Shown piece after piece: positions 27,488 to 36,007 of a stretch of DNA of 64,000 nt (position 1 is the first letter of the stretch; each line of letters begins with the position of its first letter). Origin of the DNA: Armatimonadota bacterium (GTDB lineage: Bacteria > Armatimonadota > Fimbriimonadia > Fimbriimonadales > Fimbriimonadaceae). A model generated the notes under the pieces. The model was not told where the DNA came from. It searched no databases and saw only the letters and a list, made by a program, of their open reading frames with translations. A program made the position numbers and the translations under genes. The stretch is taken from positions 372,001-436,000 of the forward strand of contig JAFLBD010000002.1 of assembly GCA_017303935.1 (NCBI GenBank). The letters run 5' to 3'.

Positions 27488-28306
27488 ATGAAAGACCTTA
27501 AATTGACTCCTTGGACAGTCCTTTCGATTGCGCTCTCGATTAGTGCAGTGATGCTCTGCGTTGGATACTTCCAATACTGGGCGCCAAGAACCGAAACGGC
27601 AGCAAACTTTGATCGGTTACGCGAAGAGCTTGAGGCGGAAGGCCAAAAGCTGCCTCGCGAGAAGAAAAAGCTCGAAGAAGCAAAGACAATGGTCCAAGAT
27701 GCAGCCGGCGAATGGAACGACATTGTTCAACGAAAGACGCCTCCAGCATCTCTCGCAGAGGGCGGCATCAATTTGACTCGAAATCGCTGGCAGCTGGTAG
27801 TTGACGCTCCTGAATTCCGAAATCGAATCCAGGCTGACCTCAACCGACAACTTCGCTACGGTGGCGTTCAGGTGATGAGCGGTGTGACGGTTCCAGTATT
27901 CCCAGACAATCCGCTGACAATCGTCGAAGAAGGCTTTGGCTACCCGCGGTACGGTTTCCCTGTTCGCATTTTTGACTTTGGTACTGTCGTCGTCGAAGGC
28001 ACGATGGACCAAATCACTCGGAATGTGGAAGGATGGAATCAACTTCCGAAGTACATCGCTGTTGTCGATGGATTGAGGCTGGAAGGTACTGCTCCGAAGT
28101 ACCGAGCATCGTATAGTCTGTCGATCGCCATGTATCTTCGAGCGGAGAAGGTTTCGCCACCAGTACCAGAGGTTCCTAGCGATGGAAACAACCAAGGTGC
28201 GCCAGGCGGTCTCGGAACACCAGGTGGTGCCGGCGGTGCCCTAAACCCAGGCGGTGCGGCTGGTGGAGCAAGACAGCGACCCGGAGTGAGCTCGCGAGGC
28301 GTCTAA
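27488..28306 (+). CDS. pilO: Type IV pilus alignment protein PilO
   Basis: 272 aa. It has a short cytoplasmic tail, one membrane helix (about 10-32, TVLSIALSISAVMLCVGYF), a charged coiled coil (LREELEAEGQKLPREKKKLEE) and a ferredoxin-like C-terminal domain. PilO pairs with PilN in the periplasm. The last 45 residues are Gly/Ala/Pro-rich with GAGGALNPG, the same motif as in the PilN tail. Assignment rests on size, topology and position between pilN and the pilP-like gene more than on strong sequence signatures. Confidence 0.85.
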   Translation: MKDLKLTPWTVLSIALSISAVMLCVGYFQYWAPRTETAANFDRLREELEAEGQKLPREKKKLEEAKTMVQDAAGEWNDIVQRKTPPASLAEGGINLTRNRWQLVVDAPEFRNRIQADLNRQLRYGGVQVMSGVTVPVFPDNPLTIVEEGFGYPRYGFPVRIFDFGTVVVEGTMDQITRNVEGWNQLPKYIAVVDGLRLEGTAPKYRASYSLSIAMYLRAEKVSPPVPEVPSDGNNQGAPGGLGTPGGAGGALNPGGAAGGARQRPGVSSRGV

Positions 28307-28310
28307 TTTG

Positions 28311-29042
28311 ATGGTCAAGATGAAAAGTTTCAAATTGATTCCGTATATGGCACTGGCAGCCGCCGCATTGATGGTGGTTGGGTGCGCTGGCGATGATTCT
28401 GCCCAGTTCGCGTCAACGGCGCCGGCTGCGGCTGCAGGTCCAACCCCTGATCGGCTGAATGCGGATGCAGGCGTTCCTGTGGTCACGACCCTGGACCCGA
28501 CTTTCGAGCAAGCCAAGGCAGAAGCTAAAGCCAAGTTCGTTGGTCGACGATCCAATCCTTGGGCATTGCTCGGCGCAGAAGCGATTTTTGACCGAGAGCA
28601 AACTCGAGAGCGAATCGTGGCTGACACCGGAGGATCGTTCGGGGCAGTCTACGAATTGCCTGATGATACGCCGGTGGAAGAGACGATCGTCATTGAGCCG
28701 CAGCCCTATCGACGCCTTAGCGGCATTATGCTGGGCAACGGCGTGGCAGCTTTGATCGAAATGGAAGATGGTCGGGTCTACGAAATCTGGCCAGGCGTGC
28801 AAATTCCAGGAACGGAATGGGTCGTTATTTCCATCGATGCCGAGCGTGCTGTGTTGCGGCGCGCCGGAAGCCGGTTGCCAAAAGAAGTCATTGTTCCACT
28901 CGGTCCACGACTTAGCACTGGATTTGGCGTCGGCGGTGGCAATAATAATGGTGGGGGCGCACGAGGCGGCGACTCTGCTGGACGTGAAGGCGAAGGTGGA
29001 GCTAGGTCGGAAGACGGTAGCTCGGGCACGATGGGCCTATAA
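28311..29042 (+). CDS. pilP: PilP-like pilus assembly lipoprotein
   Basis: About 243 aa from the ATG at 28311; a TTG one codon upstream is also possible. A lipobox (LMVVGC, Cys25) predicts a lipoprotein. The central region after SNPWALLG resembles the PilP beta-sandwich (YRRLSGIMLGNGVAALIEM, then DGRVYEIWPGVQIPG), which bridges PilNO to the secretin. The C-terminal 50 residues are Gly/Asn/Glu-rich. It starts 4 bp after pilO. The fold is recognised by pattern and position, so the symbol is probable rather than proven. Confidence 0.78.
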   Translation: MVKMKSFKLIPYMALAAAALMVVGCAGDDSAQFASTAPAAAAGPTPDRLNADAGVPVVTTLDPTFEQAKAEAKAKFVGRRSNPWALLGAEAIFDREQTRERIVADTGGSFGAVYELPDDTPVEETIVIEPQPYRRLSGIMLGNGVAALIEMEDGRVYEIWPGVQIPGTEWVVISIDAERAVLRRAGSRLPKEVIVPLGPRLSTGFGVGGGNNNGGGARGGDSAGREGEGGARSEDGSSGTMGL

Positions 29043-29104
29043 CTTTCTAGACAAAATTTAGAAATCGAGAGAACCAGGATGGTAAGGTAAACCTTCTATC
29101 CATT

Positions 29105-29112
29105 AAGAGGAG
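29105..29112 (+). promoter_or_regulatory. Ribosome binding site deciding a GTG start
   Basis: AAGAGGAG lies eight bases before the GTG at 29121 and fixes this non-ATG start. It is one of the few strong Shine-Dalgarno sites in the window. Confidence 0.75.
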
Positions 29113-29120
29113 ATACAAAC

Positions 29121-29789
29121 GTGAAAACACGACAAGCATGGATTATGTTGGCGGCAATTGGCGCAGTGATGTTTACAGCACTGCCGACGATTAGCTTGGC
29201 CCAGAACGACCCGCGAAATACAGTCATTTCGAGCTATCAGGTTGATGAAGCCGATATCCGAGATGCACTCAAGCTTTTGTTCCGACAGGTCGGCGGCAAC
29301 TATTCGGTGGCCAACGATGTGCAAGGACAGGTGACGATCAGCGTCCAGAACCAACCATTTGAGACCGTTCTGCGCGCAGTGCTGAACCAAGTCGATGCAA
29401 CGTTCCGGTACGAAGGCGGCATCTACCAAATCATCAAGAAGGTAGAAGTTCCACCGATCACCACTCCAAACATCGACAATGGCAACGTGGGTGGCCCTCG
29501 AGTTGCACCTCGTCCAACAAAGATTTATTTGAAGCACGCAGATCCATATTTGATTATGCTTCTGCTGGCTCAAAACGAAACCACTGCAGACACCAGCCTT
29601 CGACCAGAATACAGCTCGAGCTTCGGCGTGGGCGGATTCGGTAACGGATTCGGTGGCGGCAACAACAACAGCGGAGGCGGCAATAGCGGCTTCGGCGGTG
29701 GTAGCGGATTCGGTGGCGGCGGCTTCGGCGGCGGCGGCGGTGGAAGCCGTGGCGGCGGTCCAGGCGCAGGCTCCGGTGGACTTCGCTAA
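29121..29789 (+). CDS. Secretin N-domain-only protein (STN/N0 plus N1 start, no secretin barrel)
   Basis: 222 aa with a signal peptide (MKTRQAWIMLAAIGAV to ISLAQ). Residues 35-110 form an STN/N0 domain (VDEADIRDALKLLFRQVGG, then VTISVQNQPFETVLRAVL). KIYLKHADPYLIMLLLA looks like the start of an N1 domain. The protein then ends in about 60 Gly/Phe/Asn-rich residues and has no secretin barrel. The next gene encodes a complete secretin with its own STN domain, so this looks like a duplicated periplasmic collar module. It might bind PilP or the secretin N-domains. It could also be a relic, but a good ribosome site and signal peptide argue it is expressed. Confidence 0.8.
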   Translation: MKTRQAWIMLAAIGAVMFTALPTISLAQNDPRNTVISSYQVDEADIRDALKLLFRQVGGNYSVANDVQGQVTISVQNQPFETVLRAVLNQVDATFRYEGGIYQIIKKVEVPPITTPNIDNGNVGGPRVAPRPTKIYLKHADPYLIMLLLAQNETTADTSLRPEYSSSFGVGGFGNGFGGGNNNSGGGNSGFGGGSGFGGGGFGGGGGGSRGGGPGAGSGGLR

Positions 29790-29827
29790 GATTTAGGTAA
29801 TTTTGGGAGAGAGGAATCAAGAGAGAT

Positions 29828-31450
29828 ATGACTAGTTGGATTCGACGTTCTGTGCGCCTAAGCGCGTTTACAGCGGTGGTTGGACTTTCGCTTCTGGCAA
29901 CAGGTGCGAGCGCTCAAGCCACTTTGGACCTGGATCTTAAAGACGCTCAACTCGTGAGCGCCATTCAGGTTCTTGCAAATCGTAGCGGCGTGGAGTTTGT
30001 CGTCGTGGACAATCCTGCCAATTTCGCTCCGGTCACTTTGACCTTGCGCGGAAAATCGGCGGATGAAGCACTGCGATTGATCGTGCAATCAGCTGGCGGC
30101 TATGTCGAAAAGAACGAAGGTGGCGTGTACATCATTCGTTTCGGTAAGCCTGAAGCTACCCCTGCACCTCAAAACAATCGCCCGAAGGAGCCGCTTGAAA
30201 AGCGAGTCATTCGGTTGCGACACGCAGATCCTAGCTACGTTTACTCTCGACTCACCGGAACGTGGGTAGAAGATCCTCAACAAGGCTTCCGTCAACTCCA
30301 AACGTTCATCAATTCGAACACCAACCAACGGCCTGCATACGACAGCACTCGAACTGTTGCAGTCGGTCAAAACGTTCAGGTTTTCGATAACCAAGGTCTT
30401 GCCGAGCGCGCTGGCCGAGAATCCATGCCAATTGACTCCTCTAACGGCATCATGATTCCTGGCGAATCAGCCAACCAGCTTGGTGCACCAGGCGGCGGTA
30501 ACAACGGTGGTTTTGGCAACGGTGGTGGTCAACCTGGCGGCGGAAACGGCTTTGGTGGCGGTAACGGCCAACAAGGCGGCGGTGTTGCACTCAACCCAGG
30601 CGAAGGCTTGGTTCCAGATGGCATCACCTACCTTTCCTACGATCCAACCGATAACTCGATTGTTGTCGTTGGAACCGACAGCGCGATTGCTGACTTGCGA
30701 CGTGCGATTGACCTCTTCGACAAGGCTCCAAAGCAAGTCGAAGTGAAGGTGGAGTTCATCACGACTTCCCAATCGGTTGATAAGTCGTTCGGTATCGACT
30801 GGACTTTCTCGCGAGGTTCCGTTTTTGCAGGTAACGCTCCTGGCGCATTTGCACAAACCGGCGACCCAATCTTCGTGAACTACTCGACTGGAAACCTGGT
30901 CACCCGACTTCGAACTCGATTGCTCGATGGCGAAGGCAAGGTGGTGAACGCTCCGCTCATCCGAACGTTCAACAACCAACCAGCCGTTATCCAATCGCAG
31001 CAAACAACCCGAATCTTCTTGCCGCAACGAACAGTGACTCAGGGCGTGGTCGTCACCGACTACACCCCACAAGATCTGAACATTACGAGCAACCTGGCAG
31101 TGCGACCTCGAATCAGCGAGGATGGATACATCACGATGACTCTCTCGCCAACCATCAGCGACTTCGGCCAGCTCCGAACCAGCCCAGATGGACGACAGGT
31201 GATTCCAGACACTCTTTCGCAGTCGATCTTTGTTTCGACTCGCGTTAAGAGCGGCGAAACCATCCTGCTGGGTGGATTCAACCGAAAGTCGAATCAGGTT
31301 CAAAACAACCGATTCCCGGTTCTTAGCGACCTGCCGATCATCGGACAGTTCTTCCGATCTTCGAGCACTGTGCGCGGCGACAGCGAACTGCTGATCTTCG
31401 TCACCGCTCGAATCATCGAAGATCCAGATGATTCCGCAACAGGACCGTAA
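29828..31450 (+). CDS. pilQ: Type IV pilus secretin PilQ
   Basis: 540 aa. A signal peptide (to GASAQ, residue 30) is followed by an STN/N0 domain (about 31-110), an N1-like domain (VIRLRHADPSYVYSRL, about 125-200) and a Gly-rich linker (about 218-258). The C-terminal secretin barrel begins near VEVKVEFITTSQ. It includes NAPLIRTFNNQPAVIQ, VKSGETILLGGF and the closing FPVLSDLPIIGQFFR, the standard secretin signature. It forms the outer-membrane pore for the pilus. The linker contains ALNPG, shared with the PilN and PilO tails. AMIN domains found in proteobacterial PilQ are absent. Confidence 0.94.
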   Translation: MTSWIRRSVRLSAFTAVVGLSLLATGASAQATLDLDLKDAQLVSAIQVLANRSGVEFVVVDNPANFAPVTLTLRGKSADEALRLIVQSAGGYVEKNEGGVYIIRFGKPEATPAPQNNRPKEPLEKRVIRLRHADPSYVYSRLTGTWVEDPQQGFRQLQTFINSNTNQRPAYDSTRTVAVGQNVQVFDNQGLAERAGRESMPIDSSNGIMIPGESANQLGAPGGGNNGGFGNGGGQPGGGNGFGGGNGQQGGGVALNPGEGLVPDGITYLSYDPTDNSIVVVGTDSAIADLRRAIDLFDKAPKQVEVKVEFITTSQSVDKSFGIDWTFSRGSVFAGNAPGAFAQTGDPIFVNYSTGNLVTRLRTRLLDGEGKVVNAPLIRTFNNQPAVIQSQQTTRIFLPQRTVTQGVVVTDYTPQDLNITSNLAVRPRISEDGYITMTLSPTISDFGQLRTSPDGRQVIPDTLSQSIFVSTRVKSGETILLGGFNRKSNQVQNNRFPVLSDLPIIGQFFRSSSTVRGDSELLIFVTARIIEDPDDSATGP

Positions 31451-31477
31451 ACAAGTCCTCGCTGAAACCAGCCAAAA

Positions 31478-31510
31478 TGTGACCGAGCTTAATACTCGGT
31501 CACATTTTTT
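31478..31510 (+). terminator. Rho-independent terminator of the pilMNOPQ operon, abutting aroK
   Basis: A perfect 10-bp stem (TGTGACCGAG, 31478-31487, with 31495-31504), a 7-nt loop and six T residues. The T-run ends one base before the aroK ATG at 31511, so the terminator occupies the whole region where an aroK ribosome site would be. Confidence 0.88.
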
Positions 31511-32023
31511 ATGAACGGCTATTGGATCCTGTTGGGCATGATGGGAGCGGGCAAATCCACCGTGGGGAGGAAGCTGGCCGATCTCGCACAGGTACCGTTC
31601 GAAGATGCCGATGCCCTGCTGGAGCGGCGATTCGGTCGCCCCATTCATCAGGTGTTCTCGATTTATGGTGAAGAAACTTTTCGAGGCCACGAAACCAGCA
31701 TTCTCAAAAGCCTCGATCCAAAGCCAGGCGTCCTAGCCACCGGAGGCGGGATCGTCACTCGGCCAGAAAACTGGGATGAACTCCATCGTCTTGGCAAAAC
31801 TATCTATCTCAACGTACCTGCGGAGGCGCTGATGATGCGCCTGGAAAAGAGCAAGCGCCGCCGGCCATTGCTGGAAACCGAGAACTGGCAAGGGCGGTTC
31901 ACCGAGCTTTTCGATGCGAGGCTGCCGCTATACATGAAGGCCGATATCGTTTTTGACGTGCAGATCGAAGACCTCGAAGCCTGCGCAGCGCGACTTTACG
32001 AACAATTGAAGGTGGCCCAATGA
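31511..32023 (+). CDS. aroK: Shikimate kinase
   Basis: 170 aa, normal length. It phosphorylates shikimate at the 3-hydroxyl in the chorismate pathway. Walker A is GMMGAGKST (9-17), followed by the shikimate-site residues DADALLERR and the conserved GGG motif in LATGGGIV, and RRPLL in the lid. The start gives the expected distance to Walker A, yet it sits directly behind a terminator T-run with no ribosome site. The gene may rely on read-through from pilQ or on a leaderless transcript. It overlaps aroB by four bases (ATGA). Confidence 0.95.
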   Translation: MNGYWILLGMMGAGKSTVGRKLADLAQVPFEDADALLERRFGRPIHQVFSIYGEETFRGHETSILKSLDPKPGVLATGGGIVTRPENWDELHRLGKTIYLNVPAEALMMRLEKSKRRRPLLETENWQGRFTELFDARLPLYMKADIVFDVQIEDLEACAARLYEQLKVAQ

Positions 32024-33048
32024 TCATCAAGCATAGCACAGGCACCTACCCAATCGAGTTCGCGACTATCGACAAAATGCTCGAGTCATTATCGCTGGAC
32101 GACCGAGTAGTGATCGACGAAAACGTCGCACGCTTGTATCCCGATGTCGCTTCACAGTTTGAGCATGCGTTTATTTTTCCATCTGGCGAAACCCACAAAA
32201 CACTTGAGCAAGTCCAGCAAATCATCACGTGGCTAGCCAGTAAGGGAACTCGTCGGGGGCATCGATTGATCGCCCTTGGAGGTGGTGTGGTCGGTGACGC
32301 TGCTGGATTCGCCGCCGCGATCTACATGCGCGGAATTCCGTTCGTTCAGATTCCCACGACGCTGTTGGCAATGGTGGATAGCAGTGTCGGTGGAAAAGTT
32401 GGGGTTGATCTTCCTGAAGGCAAAAACTTGGTGGGAGCCTTCAAGCCTCCGACGAGAGTCGTTGTGTGTACGGAGTTTACGCAAACCCTACCAGCACCCG
32501 ATTTCGCGAGCGGCACGGCGGAAATCATCAAGATGGGATTTATCGCTGCGCCGGATTTGTTGAGAAGACTAGAAGAAAAGCCGCTCACGCCGACCTGCGA
32601 TGAACTTGGCGATGTGATCGAAACCAGCATCGCGCAGAAGGCAATCATCGTCGAGGAAGATGAGTTTGAGCTCACTGGTCAACGGGCAACTTTGAACTTT
32701 GGGCATACGGTTGGGCATGCGATCGAAAGCGCAATGGATTACATCGACATTCGCCACGGCGAAGCAATTTCGATCGGGATGGTCATCGAAACTCGGATTT
32801 CAGAAAGGCTCAACCTTGTTCCTGAAGGATACGCAAGCACGGTGGCGAAACTATTGCAACAACATGCCCTACCAACGGCAATTCCACCCAAAATTGACCC
32901 CGATGCTTTGGTCGATTTGATGAGAATCGACAAAAAGGCCGTGTCCGATGGAATTTCGATGAGTCTATTAACAGGTGTGGGAACGTGTAAACTCATGCAT
33001 GATTTGCCGATTGGGGTGATTCGTGAAGTGCTGAATGAAGGTCACTGA
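32020..33048 (+). CDS. aroB: 3-dehydroquinate synthase
   Basis: 342 aa, cytoplasmic. It converts DAHP to 3-dehydroquinate using NAD and a divalent metal. It has the NAD-binding GGGVVGDAAGF, the substrate motif IPTTLLAMVDSSVGGK, the conserved KNLVGAF, and metal-ligand regions NFGHTVGHAIE and RHGEAISIGM. It is coupled to aroK through ATGA and overlaps the next small gene by 14 bp. The aroK-aroB pairing is common in bacteria. Confidence 0.96.
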   Translation: MIIKHSTGTYPIEFATIDKMLESLSLDDRVVIDENVARLYPDVASQFEHAFIFPSGETHKTLEQVQQIITWLASKGTRRGHRLIALGGGVVGDAAGFAAAIYMRGIPFVQIPTTLLAMVDSSVGGKVGVDLPEGKNLVGAFKPPTRVVVCTEFTQTLPAPDFASGTAEIIKMGFIAAPDLLRRLEEKPLTPTCDELGDVIETSIAQKAIIVEEDEFELTGQRATLNFGHTVGHAIESAMDYIDIRHGEAISIGMVIETRISERLNLVPEGYASTVAKLLQQHALPTAIPPKIDPDALVDLMRIDKKAVSDGISMSLLTGVGTCKLMHDLPIGVIREVLNEGH

Positions 33049-33250
33049 ACTCAAACTGCTGGTTTTTTGGGTACTCACGGCGTTGCTAACGGCGGGATTT
33101 TTGGGCAGCCAATGGGCCGCATTCACTGGATCGGCCGCAGATTGGGCGGTGAAGTTAGATCAGCCACAGATCAAGTTGCTTGCTTTGGCGATGCTTTTGG
33201 TCGTCATTGTGCTGGCAGCGGTTCCAGAGAACAAGGCGGTTGAAGAATGA
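33035..33250 (+). CDS. Small two-helix membrane protein, unknown function
   Basis: 71 aa with two predicted membrane helices (about 6-28 and 46-62). It overlaps aroB by 14 bp and the pseudokinase gene by 4 bp (ATGA), so it is translationally coupled to both. No family is recognised. Its place directly before a membrane-anchored pseudokinase suggests, but does not prove, a shared membrane role. Confidence 0.68.
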   Translation: MKVTELKLLVFWVLTALLTAGFLGSQWAAFTGSAADWAVKLDQPQIKLLALAMLLVVIVLAAVPENKAVEE

Positions 33251-35076
33251 CGGGCGAACTTTTGAGACTGCGCTACGAAGTTCTCGATCTAATCGACGAA
33301 GGGCCGATTTTCCAACTTTACAAGGGTCGCGACCGGGTGATGGCGTCCGAAATCAACGTACGGATCCTCAAGCCACCTTTTGCATCTGAAGTGGAATTTG
33401 TCAAAACTCTCACCGAGGTCGTGCACCAAAATTCTGGGTTGAAATCCATCGGGGTTGAGCGCGTGCTTGACGTCCTCGAAGAAGAGGGAACGACCTTCTT
33501 GGTGAGCGAAACCCACGGCGGGCAGCTACTGGCGGAGAGAATTTATCGGTTGGCGCCCTACTCCGTGCCGATCTCCCTGGCATTCGCAATCCAGTTTTGC
33601 GAGGCTCTCGTCGGTATCCACAACGCCGGAATGACCCACGGTGAGGTCTGCGCGCACAACATACAAGTTGGCCCGGATGGAAAGGCGACGCTGCTACTTC
33701 CCGCGCTGTGGACGGCGTATGGCTCCAGCCCGGACGCCGGTATCGCCGCGTTGCCACGATTAGCCCCGTATCTTGCGCCAGAAGTCTCGCAGGGCAAAAT
33801 GCCGACGCCAGCATCGGATGTTTATGCTGTCGGAGCGCTGTTGTATGAGTTGCTCGCCAAAAAGACGCCATTCTCAGCCGAGAACACGTCTGAAATGGCC
33901 CAGAAGCATGCCACACACCCTGTCCCTGGGGTTCGGTCGCTATCGCCAGGCGTTCCGGTCGCTGTAGAAGAGCTCATCAAGAAAGCACTGTCCAAAGAAC
34001 CCGGATTTCGATATTCGAACGCCAAACAGATGCTCACGGACTTGCGGTTTATCCGAGATGCACTTCGATTTGGCAAGCCGCTCAGCTGGCCTTTGCAGGC
34101 ACAAGACTCTCCGAGCGCAGCCGTCGCAGCTGTTGGTGGAACCGCGGCTGCAGTCGCGGCGGCAGGAGCCACTGTTTCTGGAGCAGCAGCTGCTCCTATG
34201 CCTAGCTCGGCGATGCCAGCGGCGGATAAGAAGGAGCCTGCCCCAGAAAAGCCCAAGAAGAAGGAGCTCAAAGAACAAACAGGCTATACCAACGATGTGC
34301 CTTGGTGGATCGCTTGGCCGGCATATGTGCTGTTCTTGGGCGTGATGATCACTTTAGGTGCTTGGCGAAGCTATCTGGTTTCGAAGCCTCAACTTCTACA
34401 GGTGCCGGACGTCATCGAGATGCCCGCTGAGGAAGCGCGCGCGATTTTTGAAAAGAAAGGAATCGTGTTTCGTGAAAGCCGCCGCGAGCCGAGCGAGAAG
34501 ATCGTCGCGGGAAAAGTCCTCAAGCTTTCACCGCCTGTTGGAGACCAAGTTCGGCTTCATGGGGTGGTCAATGCGGTGATTAGCGAGGGCAGCCGCTACG
34601 TCAAATTGCCGAATCTGGAGGGACTGACACTGAGCGATGCGCGGGACAAGTTGGATGCCTTGGGGCTCGATCTACAGGAACCACCAGACGAGCGACGGAG
34701 TCGCCGAATCGAACCTGGACATATCCTCGATTCCCGACCTGGAAAGGGGGAGAAGGTCGAGCGCGGGACCAAAATCCGGGTGACGGTGAGTTCGAAAACC
34801 GACCGGAGGTCCGGCGATGCGGTACGTACTCGTGCAACTTACAAGATTGCCATGGTGATTCCTAAGGGAACGCCTAAGGTGATGGTTCGAATTGAACTGT
34901 CGGACGCTCGAAACCAGCGGGATATCCACGAAGAAATGCACAAGGGCGGGGACAAAATCGAAATCATCACTGATGGATTCGGTGACCCGGTTTACTTCCG
35001 GGTGTATTACAACAACGAGTTGGTCGATCAATTTAAGAAGTCTGTGAGCGAGTCGCTCGGGAAAAATGAAGAGTGA
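33247..35076 (+). CDS. Membrane PASTA-domain pseudokinase (PknB/PrkC-like, catalytically degenerate)
   Basis: 609 aa. Residues 8-275 have a Hanks-type kinase fold: YLAPEV (175-180) matches the APE motif and ASDVYAVGALLYELL (189-203) matches the DVYxxG helix. Essential residues are changed. The VAIK lysine position is Arg39, HRDxKxxN reads HGEVCAHN (131-138), no DFG is present near 150, and the glycine loop is degraded. An Ala/Pro-rich linker leads to one membrane helix (352-374). Two PASTA domains (about 385-448 and 450-517) and a beta-rich C-terminal domain are presumably extracytoplasmic. PASTA domains in active relatives bind muropeptides. rpe follows directly, as in prkC loci. Probably a non-phosphorylating cell-wall sensor. 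Confidence 0.88.
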   Translation: MTGELLRLRYEVLDLIDEGPIFQLYKGRDRVMASEINVRILKPPFASEVEFVKTLTEVVHQNSGLKSIGVERVLDVLEEEGTTFLVSETHGGQLLAERIYRLAPYSVPISLAFAIQFCEALVGIHNAGMTHGEVCAHNIQVGPDGKATLLLPALWTAYGSSPDAGIAALPRLAPYLAPEVSQGKMPTPASDVYAVGALLYELLAKKTPFSAENTSEMAQKHATHPVPGVRSLSPGVPVAVEELIKKALSKEPGFRYSNAKQMLTDLRFIRDALRFGKPLSWPLQAQDSPSAAVAAVGGTAAAVAAAGATVSGAAAAPMPSSAMPAADKKEPAPEKPKKKELKEQTGYTNDVPWWIAWPAYVLFLGVMITLGAWRSYLVSKPQLLQVPDVIEMPAEEARAIFEKKGIVFRESRREPSEKIVAGKVLKLSPPVGDQVRLHGVVNAVISEGSRYVKLPNLEGLTLSDARDKLDALGLDLQEPPDERRSRRIEPGHILDSRPGKGEKVERGTKIRVTVSSKTDRRSGDAVRTRATYKIAMVIPKGTPKVMVRIELSDARNQRDIHEEMHKGGDKIEIITDGFGDPVYFRVYYNNELVDQFKKSVSESLGKNEE

Positions 35077-35717
35077 AAGTACAACTTGCACCATCAATAC
35101 TTAGCTTTTCGCCGGATGATTTCAGGTCGCCGATCAGTCAGCTGATGGCGGCAGGAGTCGACTGGATCCACCTCGATGTCATGGATGGGCAGTTTGTGCC
35201 ACCGATCACCTTTGGCGCAGATCTCGCCAATGCCATCACCAAAATCGGTCCTGTTCCTGTGGAAGCGCACTTGATGACTGAAACTCCAGAAGCGCACTTT
35301 GAGGCGTTCGCAAATGCGGGCTGCAAGCGGATCATCTTTCATGCTGAAGCGACCCATCATGCCCACCGGTTAGCGGGATCTCTGAGGAAAATGGGAATCC
35401 AGTCCGGAATCGCGATCAATCCTGGCACACCAGTACAGGCGGTCGAACCGGTTCTCGCTGAAGTCGATTTGGTGCTGATCATGACCGTCAATCCGGGCTG
35501 GGGCGGTCAGCCGTTTGTTCACGAGTGCCTTGACAAGGTCCGCTGGGTGAGGGAAGCCGCGCCGGAGGTTGAAATTCAAGTGGATGGCGGCATCGATCCA
35601 ACCACTCTGCCGCTCGCTCTGGAGGCCGGTGCGAACGTTTTTGTTGCGGGAAGCTATTTGCTCAAAACTCCGACCATCGCAGAAGCCGTCCAGAACTTAC
35701 GGACTTCATGCGGCTAA
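35073..35717 (+). CDS. rpe: Ribulose-phosphate 3-epimerase
   Basis: 214 aa TIM barrel that interconverts ribulose 5-phosphate and xylulose 5-phosphate. Motifs are LAPSILS, DWIHLDVMDGQFVPPITFG with a metal/catalytic Asp, VEAHLMTETPE, LIMTVNPGWGGQPF and VDGGIDPTT with the second catalytic Asp. The GTG start overlaps the preceding TGA (GTGA at 35073), which is the natural start given the family N-terminus. Confidence 0.96.
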   Translation: MKVQLAPSILSFSPDDFRSPISQLMAAGVDWIHLDVMDGQFVPPITFGADLANAITKIGPVPVEAHLMTETPEAHFEAFANAGCKRIIFHAEATHHAHRLAGSLRKMGIQSGIAINPGTPVQAVEPVLAEVDLVLIMTVNPGWGGQPFVHECLDKVRWVREAAPEVEIQVDGGIDPTTLPLALEAGANVFVAGSYLLKTPTIAEAVQNLRTSCG

Positions 35718-36007
35718 AGTTTTTCACAACTGCATGTCTCATCGCGGGAGTGGCGATGTTGATTTGTTGGCCTTTCGTCATCGGCGCGAGGCCCGAAGTC
35801 GGTGCTGAGCGGGAAGTCATCGCTCGGTATGGCATCCGTGCTTTGGCCTACATCGGATTGATGTGTATGACTTTTCTGTCTGCGGCATTTTGCGCGACTC
35901 TCATCATCCGGCGCAACCGAGCGCAGTATGCCGAGGAGCTGACCCAGAACTTGCGTGAGTTGGTGGAAGGCTCGCTGAGCGATCATGGCAAAACCAAGCC
36001 CGACTGA
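35708..36007 (+). CDS. Small two-helix membrane protein, unknown function
   Basis: 99 aa with two membrane helices (about 5-26 and 45-67) and a charged cytoplasmic C-terminus (RRNRAQYAEELTQNLREL). It overlaps rpe by 10 bp and ribD by 23 bp, so it is in the same operon. No family recognised. Confidence 0.62.
   Translation: MRLKFFTTACLIAGVAMLICWPFVIGARPEVGAEREVIARYGIRALAYIGLMCMTFLSAAFCATLIIRRNRAQYAEELTQNLRELVEGSLSDHGKTKPD

Noticed and set aside
30467-31690. A 407-codon reverse open frame opposite pilQ and aroK
   Set aside because: It is antisense to two well-supported genes, its product has no domain features, and it crosses the terminator at 31478-31510.
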